Shown: positions 15,940-24,325 of the stretch, piece by piece | How positions within the stretch are numbered: position 1 is the first letter of the stretch | Layout: each line of letters starts with the position of its first letter | Assembly: GCF_014649495.1 (NCBI RefSeq) | Contig: NZ_BMTD01000029.1 | Span: 1 to 64,000, forward strand | Reading direction: 5' to 3' | From: Streptomyces filipinensis | GTDB taxonomy: Bacteria > Actinomycetota > Actinomycetes > Streptomycetales > Streptomycetaceae | DNA length: 64,000 bases | The notes under the pieces: generated by a model | Told to the model about the DNA's origin: nothing | The model's input: only the letters and a program-made list of their open reading frames with translations | Database searches by the model: none | Made by a program: the position numbers and the translations under genes

Positions 15940-16917
15940 TTGACGAACGCTGTCTCCGGCCTGCCCGTCGGGCGTGGCCTGCTCTACCTGATCATCACCG
16001 GTGCCGCCTGGGGCACCGCCGGCGCCGCAGCCTCCCTGGTCTACCGGACCAGCGACATGGGCGCCTTCGGACTGTCCTTCTGGCGCTGCGCGCTCGGCCT
16101 CGTCCTGCTGCTCGCGGGACGCGGGCTGCGCCCGCGCGTCCGCCCGGCCACTGCCGAACCCCTGGTCCGCAGGGCCGGCACGGCGCTCGCCACCGGCCTC
16201 GGTCTGGCGGTGTTCCAGACCGCGTACTTCGCCGCCGTGGGGTCGACCGGACTGGCCGTGGCCACCGTCGTCACCCTCGGCGCGGGCCCGGTGCTCATCG
16301 CGCTCGGCGCCCGGCTGCTGCTCGGGGAACGGCTCGGTGCCGGCGGAGTGCTGGCGGTCGCCGGGGCGCTCGCCGGGCTGGCCGTCCTGACCTTCGGCGG
16401 CTCGGCCGCGACGGTGCGGCCCGCGGGCGTGCTCCTGGCGCTCGCCTCGGCCGCGGGCTACGGCGCCATGACCCTGCTGACCCGCTGGTGGGGGAGGGGC
16501 GGCAGCGCCGACGCGTCGGACACCACCGTGGGGGCGTTCGCGGTGACCGGCCTGTGCCTGCTGCCGTTCGCGCTGCACGAGGGCCTGCTCCCGCACACCG
16601 TCCACCCCGCCCGGCTGCTGTGGCTGGTGCTGTACATCGCCGCAGTGCCCACCGCCCTCGCGTACGCCCTGTACTTCGCCGGGGCGGCCGTCGTGCGGTC
16701 CGCCACCGTGTCCGTGATCATGCTGCTGGAACCGGTGACCGCGGCCGTGCTCGCCGTGGTCCTGCTCGGCGAGCGGCTCACCGCGTCCACCGCGGCCGGC
16801 ACCCTGCTCCTGCTCGGCGCGGTCACGGGCCTCGCCGTGAGCGAGGCCCGCGGGGGTGGCCGCCGGGAGCCGGCTCCGGTCCGGGCCCGGACCGGGACCT
16901 ACCGGGCCATCAGGTAG
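15940..16917 (+). CDS. EamA family (DMT) transporter
   Basis: A 325-residue ten-helix transporter with two EamA repeats: LLYLIITGAAWGTAGAAASL to GVLAVAGALAGLAVLTFGGS, and GVLLALASAAGYGAMTLLTR to TLLLLGAVTGLAVSEARGGG. Conserved blocks are FFAAVGSTGLAVATVVTLG-like (here AYFAAVGSTGLAVATVVTLG) and SVIMLLEPVTAAVLAVVLLG. The TTG at 15940 is preferred because GGAGAG lies six bases before it; a GTG at 15916 is in frame but inside the hairpin region. The 3' end overlaps the convergent PNPOx-like gene by 19 bases. Export substrate unknown. Confidence 0.88.
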   Translation: MTNAVSGLPVGRGLLYLIITGAAWGTAGAAASLVYRTSDMGAFGLSFWRCALGLVLLLAGRGLRPRVRPATAEPLVRRAGTALATGLGLAVFQTAYFAAVGSTGLAVATVVTLGAGPVLIALGARLLLGERLGAGGVLAVAGALAGLAVLTFGGSAATVRPAGVLLALASAAGYGAMTLLTRWWGRGGSADASDTTVGAFAVTGLCLLPFALHEGLLPHTVHPARLLWLVLYIAAVPTALAYALYFAGAAVVRSATVSVIMLLEPVTAAVLAVVLLGERLTASTAAGTLLLLGAVTGLAVSEARGGGRREPAPVRARTGTYRAIR

Positions 16918-17579
16918 TCCGGCAGCTCGACGCCGGCCGCCAGGTCGGCGTTGGGCACCGGTGCGTCGTAGCCCTTGCGGAGCGGGACGACGCCGGCCCA
17001 GTGCGGCAGCGCGAGGTCCTCCGGCTCGTCGTTGGCGCCGCCGGTGCGGACCTTGGCCGAGACCTCGTCCAGGTCCAGCCGGATCACCGCGGTGGCGGCC
17101 AGCTCCTTCTTGTTCGCGGGCCGGGAGTCGGCGGCGCGGCCCGGGACGACATGGTCCACCAGGGCGTCCAGGGCCGTCCGCCGCTCCTCGGGGTCGGTGA
17201 CCTCGCGGGCGACGCCGTGCACCACCACGGAGCGGTAGTTGATGGAGTGGTGGAAGGCGGAGCGCGCCAGCACCAGCCCGTCCACGTGGGTGACCGTGAG
17301 GCACACCGGCAGGCCCGGGTCGCTCTCGCCGGCCATCCGCAGCGGACGGGAACCGGTGGACCCGTGCACGTACAGCCGGTCGCCGACCCGGCCGTACAGC
17401 GTCGGCAGCACCACCGGTGCCCCGTCACGGACGAAGCCCAGATGGCACACGTACCCCTCGTCGAGTATCGCGTGCACCAGCTCCTTGTCGTACGCCGCGC
17501 GGTCCGCGGAACGCGTGGGAATGGTGCGGTCGGTCGGGGTGTAGGCGGCGGCCTGCGTGTCCTCGGTCGTCCCCTGCAT
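16899..17579 (-). CDS. Pyridoxamine 5'-phosphate oxidase family protein
   Basis: A 226-residue split-barrel flavoprotein-like protein. The family pattern is visible in DEGYVCHLGFVRDGAPVVLP, YGRVGDRLYVHGSTGSRPLR, VCLTVTHVDGLVLARSAFHH and NYRSVVVHGVAREVTDPEER. It lacks the PLP-binding residues of true PdxH, so it may be a general FMN reductase of the same fold. GGAGGG lies six bases before the ATG at 17579. It is divergent from a MocR regulator; such pairs often serve vitamin B6 metabolism, and a palindrome lies between them. Exact reaction unknown. Confidence 0.87.
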   Translation of the reverse strand: MQGTTEDTQAAAYTPTDRTIPTRSADRAAYDKELVHAILDEGYVCHLGFVRDGAPVVLPTLYGRVGDRLYVHGSTGSRPLRMAGESDPGLPVCLTVTHVDGLVLARSAFHHSINYRSVVVHGVAREVTDPEERRTALDALVDHVVPGRAADSRPANKKELAATAVIRLDLDEVSAKVRTGGANDEPEDLALPHWAGVVPLRKGYDAPVPNADLAAGVELPDYLMAR

Positions 17580-17625
17580 GACGGTCCCTCCGTGGCGAGC
17601 GATGGCGAGCACTGGCGGTCGATAT

Positions 17626-17637
17626 TGCACTAGTGCA
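17626..17637. promoter_or_regulatory. Palindromic operator between PNPOx-like and mocR genes
   Basis: TGCACTAGTGCA is a perfect 12-base palindrome in the 60-base gap between divergent genes. It ends two bases before the mocR start codon at 17640, and the flanks TATT and TAAT extend the symmetry loosely. It probably binds the MocR dimer and controls both genes. Confidence 0.65.
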
Positions 17638-17639
17638 TA

Positions 17640-18980
17640 ATGGTCTTTGTGCTAGGAGAGTATCCCATCGAAGGGCGTGGCGCGGCGGAGATCGCGGCCA
17701 GCGTCGAGCGCGCGGTCGGCATCGGTGACCTGCGGGCGGGTCAATCCCTGCCGCCCATGCGGGAGTTGGCGGTCCGGCTCGGCGTGAATCCGAACACCGT
17801 CGCGGCCGCCTACCGCACCCTGCGTGAGCGCGGAGTGATCGAGACGGCCGGCCGGCGGGGCAGCCGAATCCGGTCGAAACCGGCCACCACCGGCCGCGAG
17901 GAACTGCGCGTGGAGGTACCCGCCGGGGGCCGCGATCTGGCCACCGGCAACCCCGACCCGGCCCTGTTGCCCCGCCTCGGCGCGGTCCTGGCCGCGGCGG
18001 CGCGGGAAGCGGACCGGCGGCCCGTCCTCTACGGCGACGACCCGGTCGACCCGGAGCTCGTGCGGGTCGCCCGCGCCGAACTCGACGCCGACGGCGTACC
18101 CGAGGGCCCGCTGACCGTCACGTCCGGCTCCCTCGACGCCATCGAGCGGCTGCTCGTCGCGCACCTGAGGCCGGGGGACGCGGTCGCCGTCGAGGACCCC
18201 GGCTGGGGCAGCGTCCTCGACCTGGTCCCCGCGCTGGGGCTGCGTACGGTCCCCGTCGGCGTGGACGACGACGGACCGAACCCCGACGACCTGCGCCGCG
18301 CCCTGGAGGCCGGGGCCCGCGCCCTGATCGTCACCGACCGCGCGCAGAACCCGACCGGCGCCTCGGTGACCGCCACGCGCGCGCGTGCCCTGCGCGCGGT
18401 CCTGCGCGAGCACCCGCAGACGCTGCTGATCGAGGACGACCACGGCCACGGCATCGTCGACCTCCCGCTGCACCCCCTGGCGGGCGTCACCCGCCACTGG
18501 GCCGTGGTCCGCTCGGCCTCCAAGGCCTACGGCCCCGACCTGCGCGTGGCCGTCCTCGCCGGCGACCCGGTCACCGTCGACCGGGTGCGGGGCCGCCAGC
18601 GCCTGGGCCCCGGCTGGGTGAGCCTGCTGCTGCAGCGGACCGTGGTCCGGCTGTGGGCCGAGGGCGCGGTGGACCGGGTGGCGGTGGCGGGGGCGTACGG
18701 CGCCCGGAGAGACGCGCTGGTCGACGCGCTGGCGAAGCGCGGGGTCGTCGCCCACGGCCGCAGCGGCATGAACGTGTGGATCCCGGTGCCCGACGAGACC
18801 GGCGCGGTGGCCCGCCTGCTGCAGGCGGGCTGGGCGGTGGCCCCCGGGGCCCGCTTCCGTCTGGCCTCTCCGCCGGGCATCCGCATCACGGTCTCGACCC
18901 TCACCGAGGGGGACATCACCCCGCTGGCCGAGGCGGTGGCAGCGGCCGTGCGCCCCTCTCCGGCCCGCGTCTACGGCTAG
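17640..18980 (+). CDS. MocR-type GntR/aminotransferase-fold regulator
   Basis: A 446-residue regulator. Residues 10-80 are a GntR winged helix (IAASVERAVGIGDLRAGQSL, VNPNTVAAAYRTLRERGVIE). Residues 105-446 form a class I aminotransferase-like domain: DLATGNPDPALLP, TSGSLDAIERLL, EDPGWGSVLDLV, the loop DRAQNPTGASVT and the PLP lysine in VRSASKAYGPDLRV. PLP binding there is used to sense vitamin B6 or amino compounds. The ATG at 17640 has no ribosome site, as the operator abuts it, so the mRNA is likely leaderless; a GTG at 17649 is the alternative. Likely controls the divergent PNPOx-like gene and itself. Confidence 0.9.
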   Translation: MVFVLGEYPIEGRGAAEIAASVERAVGIGDLRAGQSLPPMRELAVRLGVNPNTVAAAYRTLRERGVIETAGRRGSRIRSKPATTGREELRVEVPAGGRDLATGNPDPALLPRLGAVLAAAAREADRRPVLYGDDPVDPELVRVARAELDADGVPEGPLTVTSGSLDAIERLLVAHLRPGDAVAVEDPGWGSVLDLVPALGLRTVPVGVDDDGPNPDDLRRALEAGARALIVTDRAQNPTGASVTATRARALRAVLREHPQTLLIEDDHGHGIVDLPLHPLAGVTRHWAVVRSASKAYGPDLRVAVLAGDPVTVDRVRGRQRLGPGWVSLLLQRTVVRLWAEGAVDRVAVAGAYGARRDALVDALAKRGVVAHGRSGMNVWIPVPDETGAVARLLQAGWAVAPGARFRLASPPGIRITVSTLTEGDITPLAEAVAAAVRPSPARVYG

Positions 18981-19063
18981 CGGCGCCGGAAGGAAGGGGC
19001 GGGGGACGGTGCAGCAGGCCGCATCCGGGCGGCAGGCGCGCACGGACCCCGGGCGCTTCCCTC

Positions 19064-20014
19064 TCAGGCGTCCTTGCGCCGCATCCGCGGAGCGCGACGC
19101 ACCTGAGTGAGCGCGGCCCCCGCCAGGACGATCACCGCTCCCACCGGGGTGGTCCACCGCAGTGACTCCCCGAGGATCGCCACACCCGCGCCCGTGGCGA
19201 TGACCGGAATGAAATAGGTGACCATCTGCGCGGTCGTGGGCCCCACCTCGGCGACCAGCCCGTACTGGATCAGGACCGCGAGCCCCGTGCCCAACGCCCC
19301 CAGCGCGGCGACCGCCAGCAGCGGCACCAGGGCGACATGCGTGGGGAAACCGGCGAACACCGGTGTGACGAAGGCCAGTTGCAGCGTCGCCAGCAACAGC
19401 TGCGCCCCCGTCATCGACAGATGGGAGTTGCCCGATCCCGCCAGTGTCCGCCGGACGTAGATCCAGCCCACCGGGTAGCTCAGCGACGCCAGCAGGGCCA
19501 TGGCCGTACCGGTGGCGTCCAGCCCGTGGAACCCCTGCCAGGCGCCGAGCACCGTCAGGACGCCCAGGAAGCCCAGTCCGAGCCCGGCCACACGGACCCG
19601 GGTCGGCCGGTCCTCGGAGAGGGCGACCAGCGACAGGGCCATGCCCCACAGCGGTGACGTCGCGTTGCAGATGCCGGCCAGCGTGGACGGGATGGTCAGC
19701 TCCGAGTAGGCGAACAGGGAGAACGGCAGGGCGTTCAGGAAGAACGCGGCGACCGCCATGTGCCCCCACAGCCGGGCCCCGCGCGGCAGCCTCTCCCGCT
19801 TGGCCGCCATCGCCGCCGCCAGGACCGCCGTACCGAACACGAGGCGTCCGAGGGTGACCTGGAAGGGCGCGTACCCCTGCGTGCCCACCTTGATCAACAG
19901 GAAGCTGAAGCCCCAGATCAGGGACAGCGCACCGAAGCGCAGCCGCCAGTCGAGACGGGTGCGGGGGCGGGCGGGGGCGGGGGACTGGGTCCGGGCGGTG
20001 GTGGCCGTGCTCAT
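19064..20014 (-). CDS. EamA family (DMT) transporter
   Basis: A 316-residue ten-helix exporter with two EamA repeats. Repeat one runs from LRFGALSLIWGFSFLLIKVG to VAGLGLGFLGVLTVLGAW; repeat two from AMALLASLSYPVGWIYVRRT to VGAVIVLAGAALTQVRRA. The conserved block TIPSTLAGICNATSPLWGMA is typical of the YdcZ/RhaT-like subgroup. The N-terminal 30 residues are Thr/Ala/Pro-rich and cytosolic. It is divergent from a LysR gene with a 74-base gap; LysR-DMT pairs commonly encode an inducible amino-acid or metabolite exporter and its activator. Substrate unknown. Confidence 0.9.
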   Translation of the reverse strand: MSTATTARTQSPAPARPRTRLDWRLRFGALSLIWGFSFLLIKVGTQGYAPFQVTLGRLVFGTAVLAAAMAAKRERLPRGARLWGHMAVAAFFLNALPFSLFAYSELTIPSTLAGICNATSPLWGMALSLVALSEDRPTRVRVAGLGLGFLGVLTVLGAWQGFHGLDATGTAMALLASLSYPVGWIYVRRTLAGSGNSHLSMTGAQLLLATLQLAFVTPVFAGFPTHVALVPLLAVAALGALGTGLAVLIQYGLVAEVGPTTAQMVTYFIPVIATGAGVAILGESLRWTTPVGAVIVLAGAALTQVRRAPRMRRKDA

Positions 20015-20088
20015 GACGTCAACGATGCCGGAGGCAACCTCGTAGCACAATCGAGACTTCTCACCGAGTACCTCTTAGAATCACTTAC

Positions 20089-20991
20089 ATGTTGAGTCTT
20101 GAGCGCCTGCGCACCCTGGACGCCCTCGCCCGGCACGGCTCGGTCAGCGCCGCCGCGGACGCGCTGCACGTCACCACGTCCGCCGTCTCCCAGCAGCTGG
20201 GCAAGCTGGAGCGGGAGGTCGGCCAGCAGCTCCTCGCCAAGAACGGCCGGGGGGTGCGGCTCACGGACGCCGGCCGGCTGCTGTCGGAGCACGCGGCGCG
20301 CATCCTGTCCCAGGTCGAGCTCGCCGAGTCCGACCTGGAGGCGCACCGCGGGCAGGTCGTGGGCGAACTGCGGCTGTCGGCCTTCCCGACCGCCGCGCGC
20401 GGACTCTTCCCGGCCGCGCTCGGCGCACTGCGGGCCGGGCACCCCGGGCTGCGCGTGCGCTCCAGCGAACTGGAGCCGGAGCAGGGCATCGCCGGCGTCG
20501 TCCGGGGCGATCTGGATCTCGCGGTGGTCCTGGACTGGTACAACAAGCCGATGCCGGTGCCCGACGGCCTGGTCAAGGCGCCCCTGCTCGACGACCCGGC
20601 CGAAGTGGCCATGCCTGTGGGGCACCGGCTGGCCGGCCGGGACGAGGTGGACCTCACCGAGTTCGCCGAGGACGAGTGGATCACCTGGGGTGAGGGTGAG
20701 TTCTGCCACGAGTGGCTGATGTTCACGCTCCGGTCCAAGGGTGTCGAGCCGATCGTCGGCCACCGCGCCGGCGAGACCCACACCCAACTCGGCCTGGTCG
20801 CCTCGGGTTTGGGCGTGTGCATCGCCCCGCTGCTGGGCCGGCACCCGGTCCCGGACGGCGTGGTCCTGGTGCCGCTCACCCAGCGGGTGCGCCGCCATGT
20901 GTACGTCGTGTGGCGGGCGGACGCCGACCGCCGCCCGTCGATCCGGGCCGCGGTCGACGCCCTGCGCACCGCCGCGCGGAAACTGGGCTGA
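20089..20991 (+). CDS. LysR family transcriptional regulator
   Basis: A 300-residue regulator. The winged helix-turn-helix at residues 1-60 reads RLRTLDALARHGSVSAAADA, HVTTSAVSQQLGKLEREVGQ and KNGRGVRLTDAGRLL. The effector domain follows, with VGELRLSAFPTAARGLFPAA and LDLAVVLDWYNKPMP, a region that closes on small ligands. Its subtype, with GVRLTDAGRLLSEHA, is frequent beside DMT exporters. Start is the ATG at 20089, just after an AT-rich stretch (CTTAGAATCACTTAC). It is divergent from the EamA exporter, which is the likely target. The inducer is unknown. Confidence 0.92.
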   Translation: MLSLERLRTLDALARHGSVSAAADALHVTTSAVSQQLGKLEREVGQQLLAKNGRGVRLTDAGRLLSEHAARILSQVELAESDLEAHRGQVVGELRLSAFPTAARGLFPAALGALRAGHPGLRVRSSELEPEQGIAGVVRGDLDLAVVLDWYNKPMPVPDGLVKAPLLDDPAEVAMPVGHRLAGRDEVDLTEFAEDEWITWGEGEFCHEWLMFTLRSKGVEPIVGHRAGETHTQLGLVASGLGVCIAPLLGRHPVPDGVVLVPLTQRVRRHVYVVWRADADRRPSIRAAVDALRTAARKLG

Positions 20992-20994
20992 GCC

Positions 20995-21465
20995 CTACGC
21001 CCCGCCCAGTTTCCGGAAGTCCCAGGAGACGATCTTCTCCGGGGTCAGCCGGGCCCAGGCGTGCCGGCCGTCGTGCGGCATCTCGTCGAGACCGAAGTTC
21101 TTCCGCGCGAACAGCGTCTCCGCCGTGTCGAGTTCGGCGCACAGCTCACCGGTGCGCGGCACCTCGCCCACGAACTCCACCCGGCCGGACAGCTCGACAC
21201 CGCGCAACTGGTCGTAATCCTCGCCCGAGTCGACCACGACGGCCACCCGTGGATCGCGGCGCAGCTGCGCCCAGCGCCTGCTCTGCACCACCGAGTACAG
21301 CCACAGCGAGGTGCCGTCCCAGGCGAACCAGAGCGCGCTGACATGCGGAGCGCCGTCCGCCGACACGGTCGCGACCCGGCAGGTGCGCTGGCCGGTGAGG
21401 AACTCGTCCAGCTCGCCGGGCGTCATCATGATCTTGCGGCCCCGGCGTTGCTCAGTGACGGTCAT
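20995..21465 (-). CDS. PPOX class (F420/FMN) oxidoreductase family protein
   Basis: A 156-residue split-barrel protein. Conserved blocks: LDEFLTGQRTCRVATVSADG, PHVSALWFAWDGTSLWLYSV, SRRWAQLRRDPRVAVVVDSG and GVELSGRVEFVGEV. This is the pattern of F420-dependent or FMN-binding pyridoxamine-oxidase-like enzymes in actinobacteria, which reduce small aromatics or bind cofactor. GAGGGGG lies six bases before the ATG at 21465. It is convergent with the LysR gene, only 3 bases apart, so no operon. Cofactor choice and substrate are not determined by the sequence. Confidence 0.87.
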   Translation of the reverse strand: MTVTEQRRGRKIMMTPGELDEFLTGQRTCRVATVSADGAPHVSALWFAWDGTSLWLYSVVQSRRWAQLRRDPRVAVVVDSGEDYDQLRGVELSGRVEFVGEVPRTGELCAELDTAETLFARKNFGLDEMPHDGRHAWARLTPEKIVSWDFRKLGGA

Positions 21466-21579
21466 GCAGCCCCCTCTTCTCCCACGTCGTGCCAGAGAAC
21501 TATCGTGTCCTGTTGATCCTCTGACATCACGTCAGAAAAGAGAACGGGTCGGCTCCACACAGCTTCGAAGGGGCGCGCC

Positions 21580-22224
21580 ATGCCGTCGTACGAACAGCTC
21601 AGCGAACTCCTCGACCCCGTGAGCACCGTCCTGCTCACCGTGGAGTGCCAGCAGGGGGTCGTCGGACCGGACAGCGCACTGCCCGAACTCGCCCGAGAGG
21701 CCCGCTCCTCCGGTGCGCTGCGCAACGTGGCCCGGCTGGTCGCCGCCGCCCACCAGACCGGGGTCCAGGTCGTCCACGCCATCGCCGAGCGCCGCCCGGA
21801 CGGCCGGGGCGCGAGCCGCAACGCCCGGCTGTTCCGTGCCGCGCGGCGGCTCCCCGTCCAGCAGCTGTCGGGTACCACCGCGGTGCGCGTCGCGCCCCCG
21901 ATCGAGGTCGGCGAGGAGGACCTCGTCGTCCGCCGGCTGCACGGCCTGTCCCCGGTCCACGGCACCGACGTCGACGCCCTGTTGCGCAACCTCGGCTGCC
22001 GCACGCTGATCGTCACCGGTGTCTCCGCCAACGTGGCGATACCCAACGCGGTGTTCGACGCGGTCAACCTCGGCTACACCGTCGTCGTCCCGTCCGACGC
22101 CATCGCGGGGGTGCCCGCCGACTACACCCCGGCGATGATCCGGCACACCCTCGCGCTGGTCGCCACGATCGCGACCACCGACGAAGTGCTCGGCTGTCTC
22201 GAACGGCCGCGCCGGCGGGCCTGA
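21580..22224 (+). CDS. Isochorismatase/cysteine-hydrolase fold protein, atypical active site
   Basis: A 214-residue protein of the isochorismatase-like hydrolase fold. The core is recognisable in TVLLTVECQQGVVGPDSALP, VVHAIAERRPDGRGASRNAR, RLHGLSPVHGTDVDALLRNL and LIVTGVSANVAIPNAVFDAV. The usual catalytic Asp of the first strand is Glu (VECQ) and the nucleophile Cys expected after GVSxN is Ala. It therefore cannot work by the standard Asp-Lys-Cys mechanism and may be an ether hydrolase or a non-catalytic relative. AAGGGG precedes the ATG. It stands alone between convergent neighbours. Confidence 0.82.
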   Translation: MPSYEQLSELLDPVSTVLLTVECQQGVVGPDSALPELAREARSSGALRNVARLVAAAHQTGVQVVHAIAERRPDGRGASRNARLFRAARRLPVQQLSGTTAVRVAPPIEVGEEDLVVRRLHGLSPVHGTDVDALLRNLGCRTLIVTGVSANVAIPNAVFDAVNLGYTVVVPSDAIAGVPADYTPAMIRHTLALVATIATTDEVLGCLERPRRRA

Positions 22225-22230
22225 GAGCGC

Positions 22231-22755
22231 TCAGGCCAGCTTGATCTCGTCGCCGGAGACCGTGATCTTGGCGGCGGGCAGCGGCTGGGTCGCGGGCCCC
22301 TGCTTCACACTGCCGTCCGCGACGGAGAAGTGGCTCTTGTGGCACGGGCAGACGATCACGCCGTCCGCCACGCTGCCCACCGCGCAGCCCTGGTGGGTGC
22401 ACTTGGACGAGAACGCCTTGTACGTGCCCGCCGTCGGCTGGGTGACGACCACGCCCTGGTCCTTGAAGATCTTGCCGCCACCCTCGGGGATGTCGGAGGT
22501 CTTGGCGAGCGCGGTGCCGCCGGCGGAGCCGCCGCCGCTCTGCGAGCCCGCCGTGGAGCCGGTGCCGCCCGTGGACCCGGTCGAGCCGGTCGTACCCGCC
22601 GTTGTGGAGGAACCGGATCCGCTGCCGGCCGCACCGGACGAGTCGTCGCCCGAACCGCAGGCGGTCAGCGCGGCGGCGAGCCCCGCCGCTCCGGCCGCCG
22701 CCACGACGGTACGGCGAGCGGGTCCGGTGGCGGGCTGGGGCGATGCGCTGGTCAT
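22231..22755 (-). CDS. Rieske [2Fe-2S] lipoprotein
   Basis: A 174-residue exported Rieske protein. The N-terminus has twin arginines (PARRTVVAAAGAAGLAAALT) and a lipobox with Cys near residue 33, so it is probably Tat-exported folded and lipid-anchored. A Ser/Gly/Thr-rich linker spans about 34-80. The Rieske domain follows with the two cluster motifs CTHQGC and CPCHKSHF, both Cys-x-His pairs intact, and a C-terminal strand KITVSGDEIKLA. It resembles small Rieske proteins that pass electrons outside the membrane. Its redox partner is not near. GGAAGGA precedes the ATG. Confidence 0.92.
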   Translation of the reverse strand: MTSASPQPATGPARRTVVAAAGAAGLAAALTACGSGDDSSGAAGSGSGSSTTAGTTGSTGSTGGTGSTAGSQSGGGSAGGTALAKTSDIPEGGGKIFKDQGVVVTQPTAGTYKAFSSKCTHQGCAVGSVADGVIVCPCHKSHFSVADGSVKQGPATQPLPAAKITVSGDEIKLA

Positions 22756-22934
22756 GTGGCTTTCCTTCCGCGGAGCTTGTCGTGATCCGTCCAGGGGTAC
22801 GGCGCCCGGGCGCCGCCCGTTCAGACGGGCACCCAGATCCTTGCCGCCCCGGCCTGAGGCCGCCGTGAGCCACAGCTGTCGGCCCGCTGTGAGCCCCGCC
22901 CGGCAACCCGGTCCGATCCCAGTAGCCTGGGGCG

Positions 22935-23711
22935 ATGCTCAAGGAAGTCACCGCGACCCGCTACATCACGCCCCTGCGTGAGGGCGGCTCGCTGCCGGGA
23001 CTCGTCGAGGCCGACGACTTCGGGACCTACGTCATGAAGTTCACCGGCGCCGGACAGGGCCGCAAGACACTGGTCGCCGAGGTGGTGTGCGGCGAACTCG
23101 CCCGCCGCCTCGGCTTCCGGATGCCCCGGCTGGCCACCGTCCGGCTGGACCCGGTCCTCGGCCTCGGCGAACCCGAGCAGCAGGTGCAGGACCTGCTCAG
23201 GTCCAGCGGCGGCACCAACCTCGGCATGGACTTCCTCTCCGGCGCCCTCGGCTACGACCCGCTCGCCTTCCCGGTCGGCCCCGCCGAAGCGGGCCGGATC
23301 GTGTGGTTCGACGCGCTGATCAACAACGTGGACCGCTCCTGGCGCAACCCCAACCTGCTCGTGCACCGCGGCGAGCTCTGGCTCATCGACCACGGCGCGA
23401 CGATGATCTGGCACCACAACTGGCCCTCCGCCGAGGCCTCCGCGGCCCGCCCCTACGACGCCGGCGACCACGCCCTCGCCCGCTTCGCCCCGGACGTCAG
23501 CGCCGCCGCGGCCGAGTTGGCGCCGCGGGTCACCGAGGACCTCCTGGCCGAGGTCACCGCCGAGATTCCCGACGCCTGGCTCGCCGACGAGCCCGGCTTC
23601 GACACCCCGGACGACCTGCGGCGGGCCTATGCGCGGCCGCTGCTGTCCCGGGCCGCCGTCATCGCCGAGCGCATCACCGGCATCGGCTTCGGACCGGAGG
23701 AGGGCAAGTGA
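22935..23711 (+). CDS. HipA-like kinase
   Basis: A 258-residue protein of the HipA-like/PI3K-like kinase group, shorter than HipA of toxin-antitoxin systems. Visible are the P-loop-like strand TYVMKFTGAGQGRKTLVAEV, the catalytic-loop candidate DALINNVDRSWRNPNLLV (Asp then Asn) and the metal-binding Asp in LWLIDHGATMIWHH. There is no HipB-like antitoxin. The stop overlaps the start of a DUF3037 gene by four bases, so they are translationally coupled. The start ATG has TAGCCT nine bases upstream, suggesting a nearly leaderless mRNA. Kinase activity and target are inferred only from the fold. Confidence 0.85.
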   Translation: MLKEVTATRYITPLREGGSLPGLVEADDFGTYVMKFTGAGQGRKTLVAEVVCGELARRLGFRMPRLATVRLDPVLGLGEPEQQVQDLLRSSGGTNLGMDFLSGALGYDPLAFPVGPAEAGRIVWFDALINNVDRSWRNPNLLVHRGELWLIDHGATMIWHHNWPSAEASAARPYDAGDHALARFAPDVSAAAAELAPRVTEDLLAEVTAEIPDAWLADEPGFDTPDDLRRAYARPLLSRAAVIAERITGIGFGPEEGK

Positions 23712-24157
23712 GCCAGACCCATATCCACATGGCCGGCCATGTCACCGAGCGGCACATCACCCGGGCGGGCCAGGGCGGGGACCGGGACGTGTTCGAGTAC
23801 GCGCTGCTGCGGGTCGTACCGCGGGTGGAGCGCGGCGAGTGCATCAACGCGGGCGTCGTCGTCTACAGCCGCGCCCAGGGCTACGTCGGCGCCCGCACCC
23901 ATCTGGACGAGGCCCGGCTGCTCGCGCTCGACCCGGACGCGGACGTCGCCGGGGTGCGGGCCGCGCTCGGTGCGATCGAGCGTCACTGCGCGGGCGGCGA
24001 GGAGGCCGGGCAGGCGGCCGGTGACGACGCCGGACGCCGTTACCGCTGGCTGATCGCGCCCCGCTCCACCATCGTGCAGCCCGGCCCCGTGCACACCGGA
24101 CTGACCAGCGACCCGGCGGCCGAGACGGAACGCTTGCTGGACCTCCTGGTGAGGTAA
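23708..24157 (+). CDS. DUF3037 family protein, coupled to HipA-like kinase
   Basis: A 149-residue protein. DUF3037 is seen from FEYALLRVVPRVERGECINA through GVVVYSRAQGYVGARTHLDE to AAETERLLDLLVR. The start GTG overlaps the stop of the kinase gene as GTGA, so the two are translated together. HipA-like/DUF3037 pairs recur in bacteria, which suggests that DUF3037 is a substrate, partner or regulator of the kinase. The N-terminus includes a His-rich stretch (THIHMAGHVTERHITR). Function unknown. Confidence 0.85.
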   Translation: MSQTHIHMAGHVTERHITRAGQGGDRDVFEYALLRVVPRVERGECINAGVVVYSRAQGYVGARTHLDEARLLALDPDADVAGVRAALGAIERHCAGGEEAGQAAGDDAGRRYRWLIAPRSTIVQPGPVHTGLTSDPAAETERLLDLLVR

Positions 24158-24182
24158 TGGATCACATGGACCCGGTGTGCCG

Positions 24183-24211
24183 TTGACACCGGGTGCCAGG
24201 GCTTCTAGCGT
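24183..24211 (+). promoter_or_regulatory. Promoter of the SDR gene pair
   Basis: TTGACA (24183-24188) is followed after exactly 17 bases by TAGCGT (24206-24211), a good housekeeping-sigma promoter. ACTAAGCGGTCGCTCA lies just downstream at about 24227-24242, a TetR-like dyad that would repress transcription. The untranslated leader is about 105 bases. Confidence 0.65.
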
Positions 24212-24325
24212 CACGTGTGCTGAAGGTACTAAGCGGTCGCTCACCGCACCACAGAGCCCCCGGAAGAGCCGCCGCAGGCTTTCTCCAGGGGCGCCAGGTT
24301 CTCTCAAGGGCGAGGAGAAGCAGCA

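Noticed and set aside
14758..17304. 848-codon minus-strand open frame
   Set aside because: Runs against two EamA genes and part of another; Gly/Gln/Arg-rich shadow.
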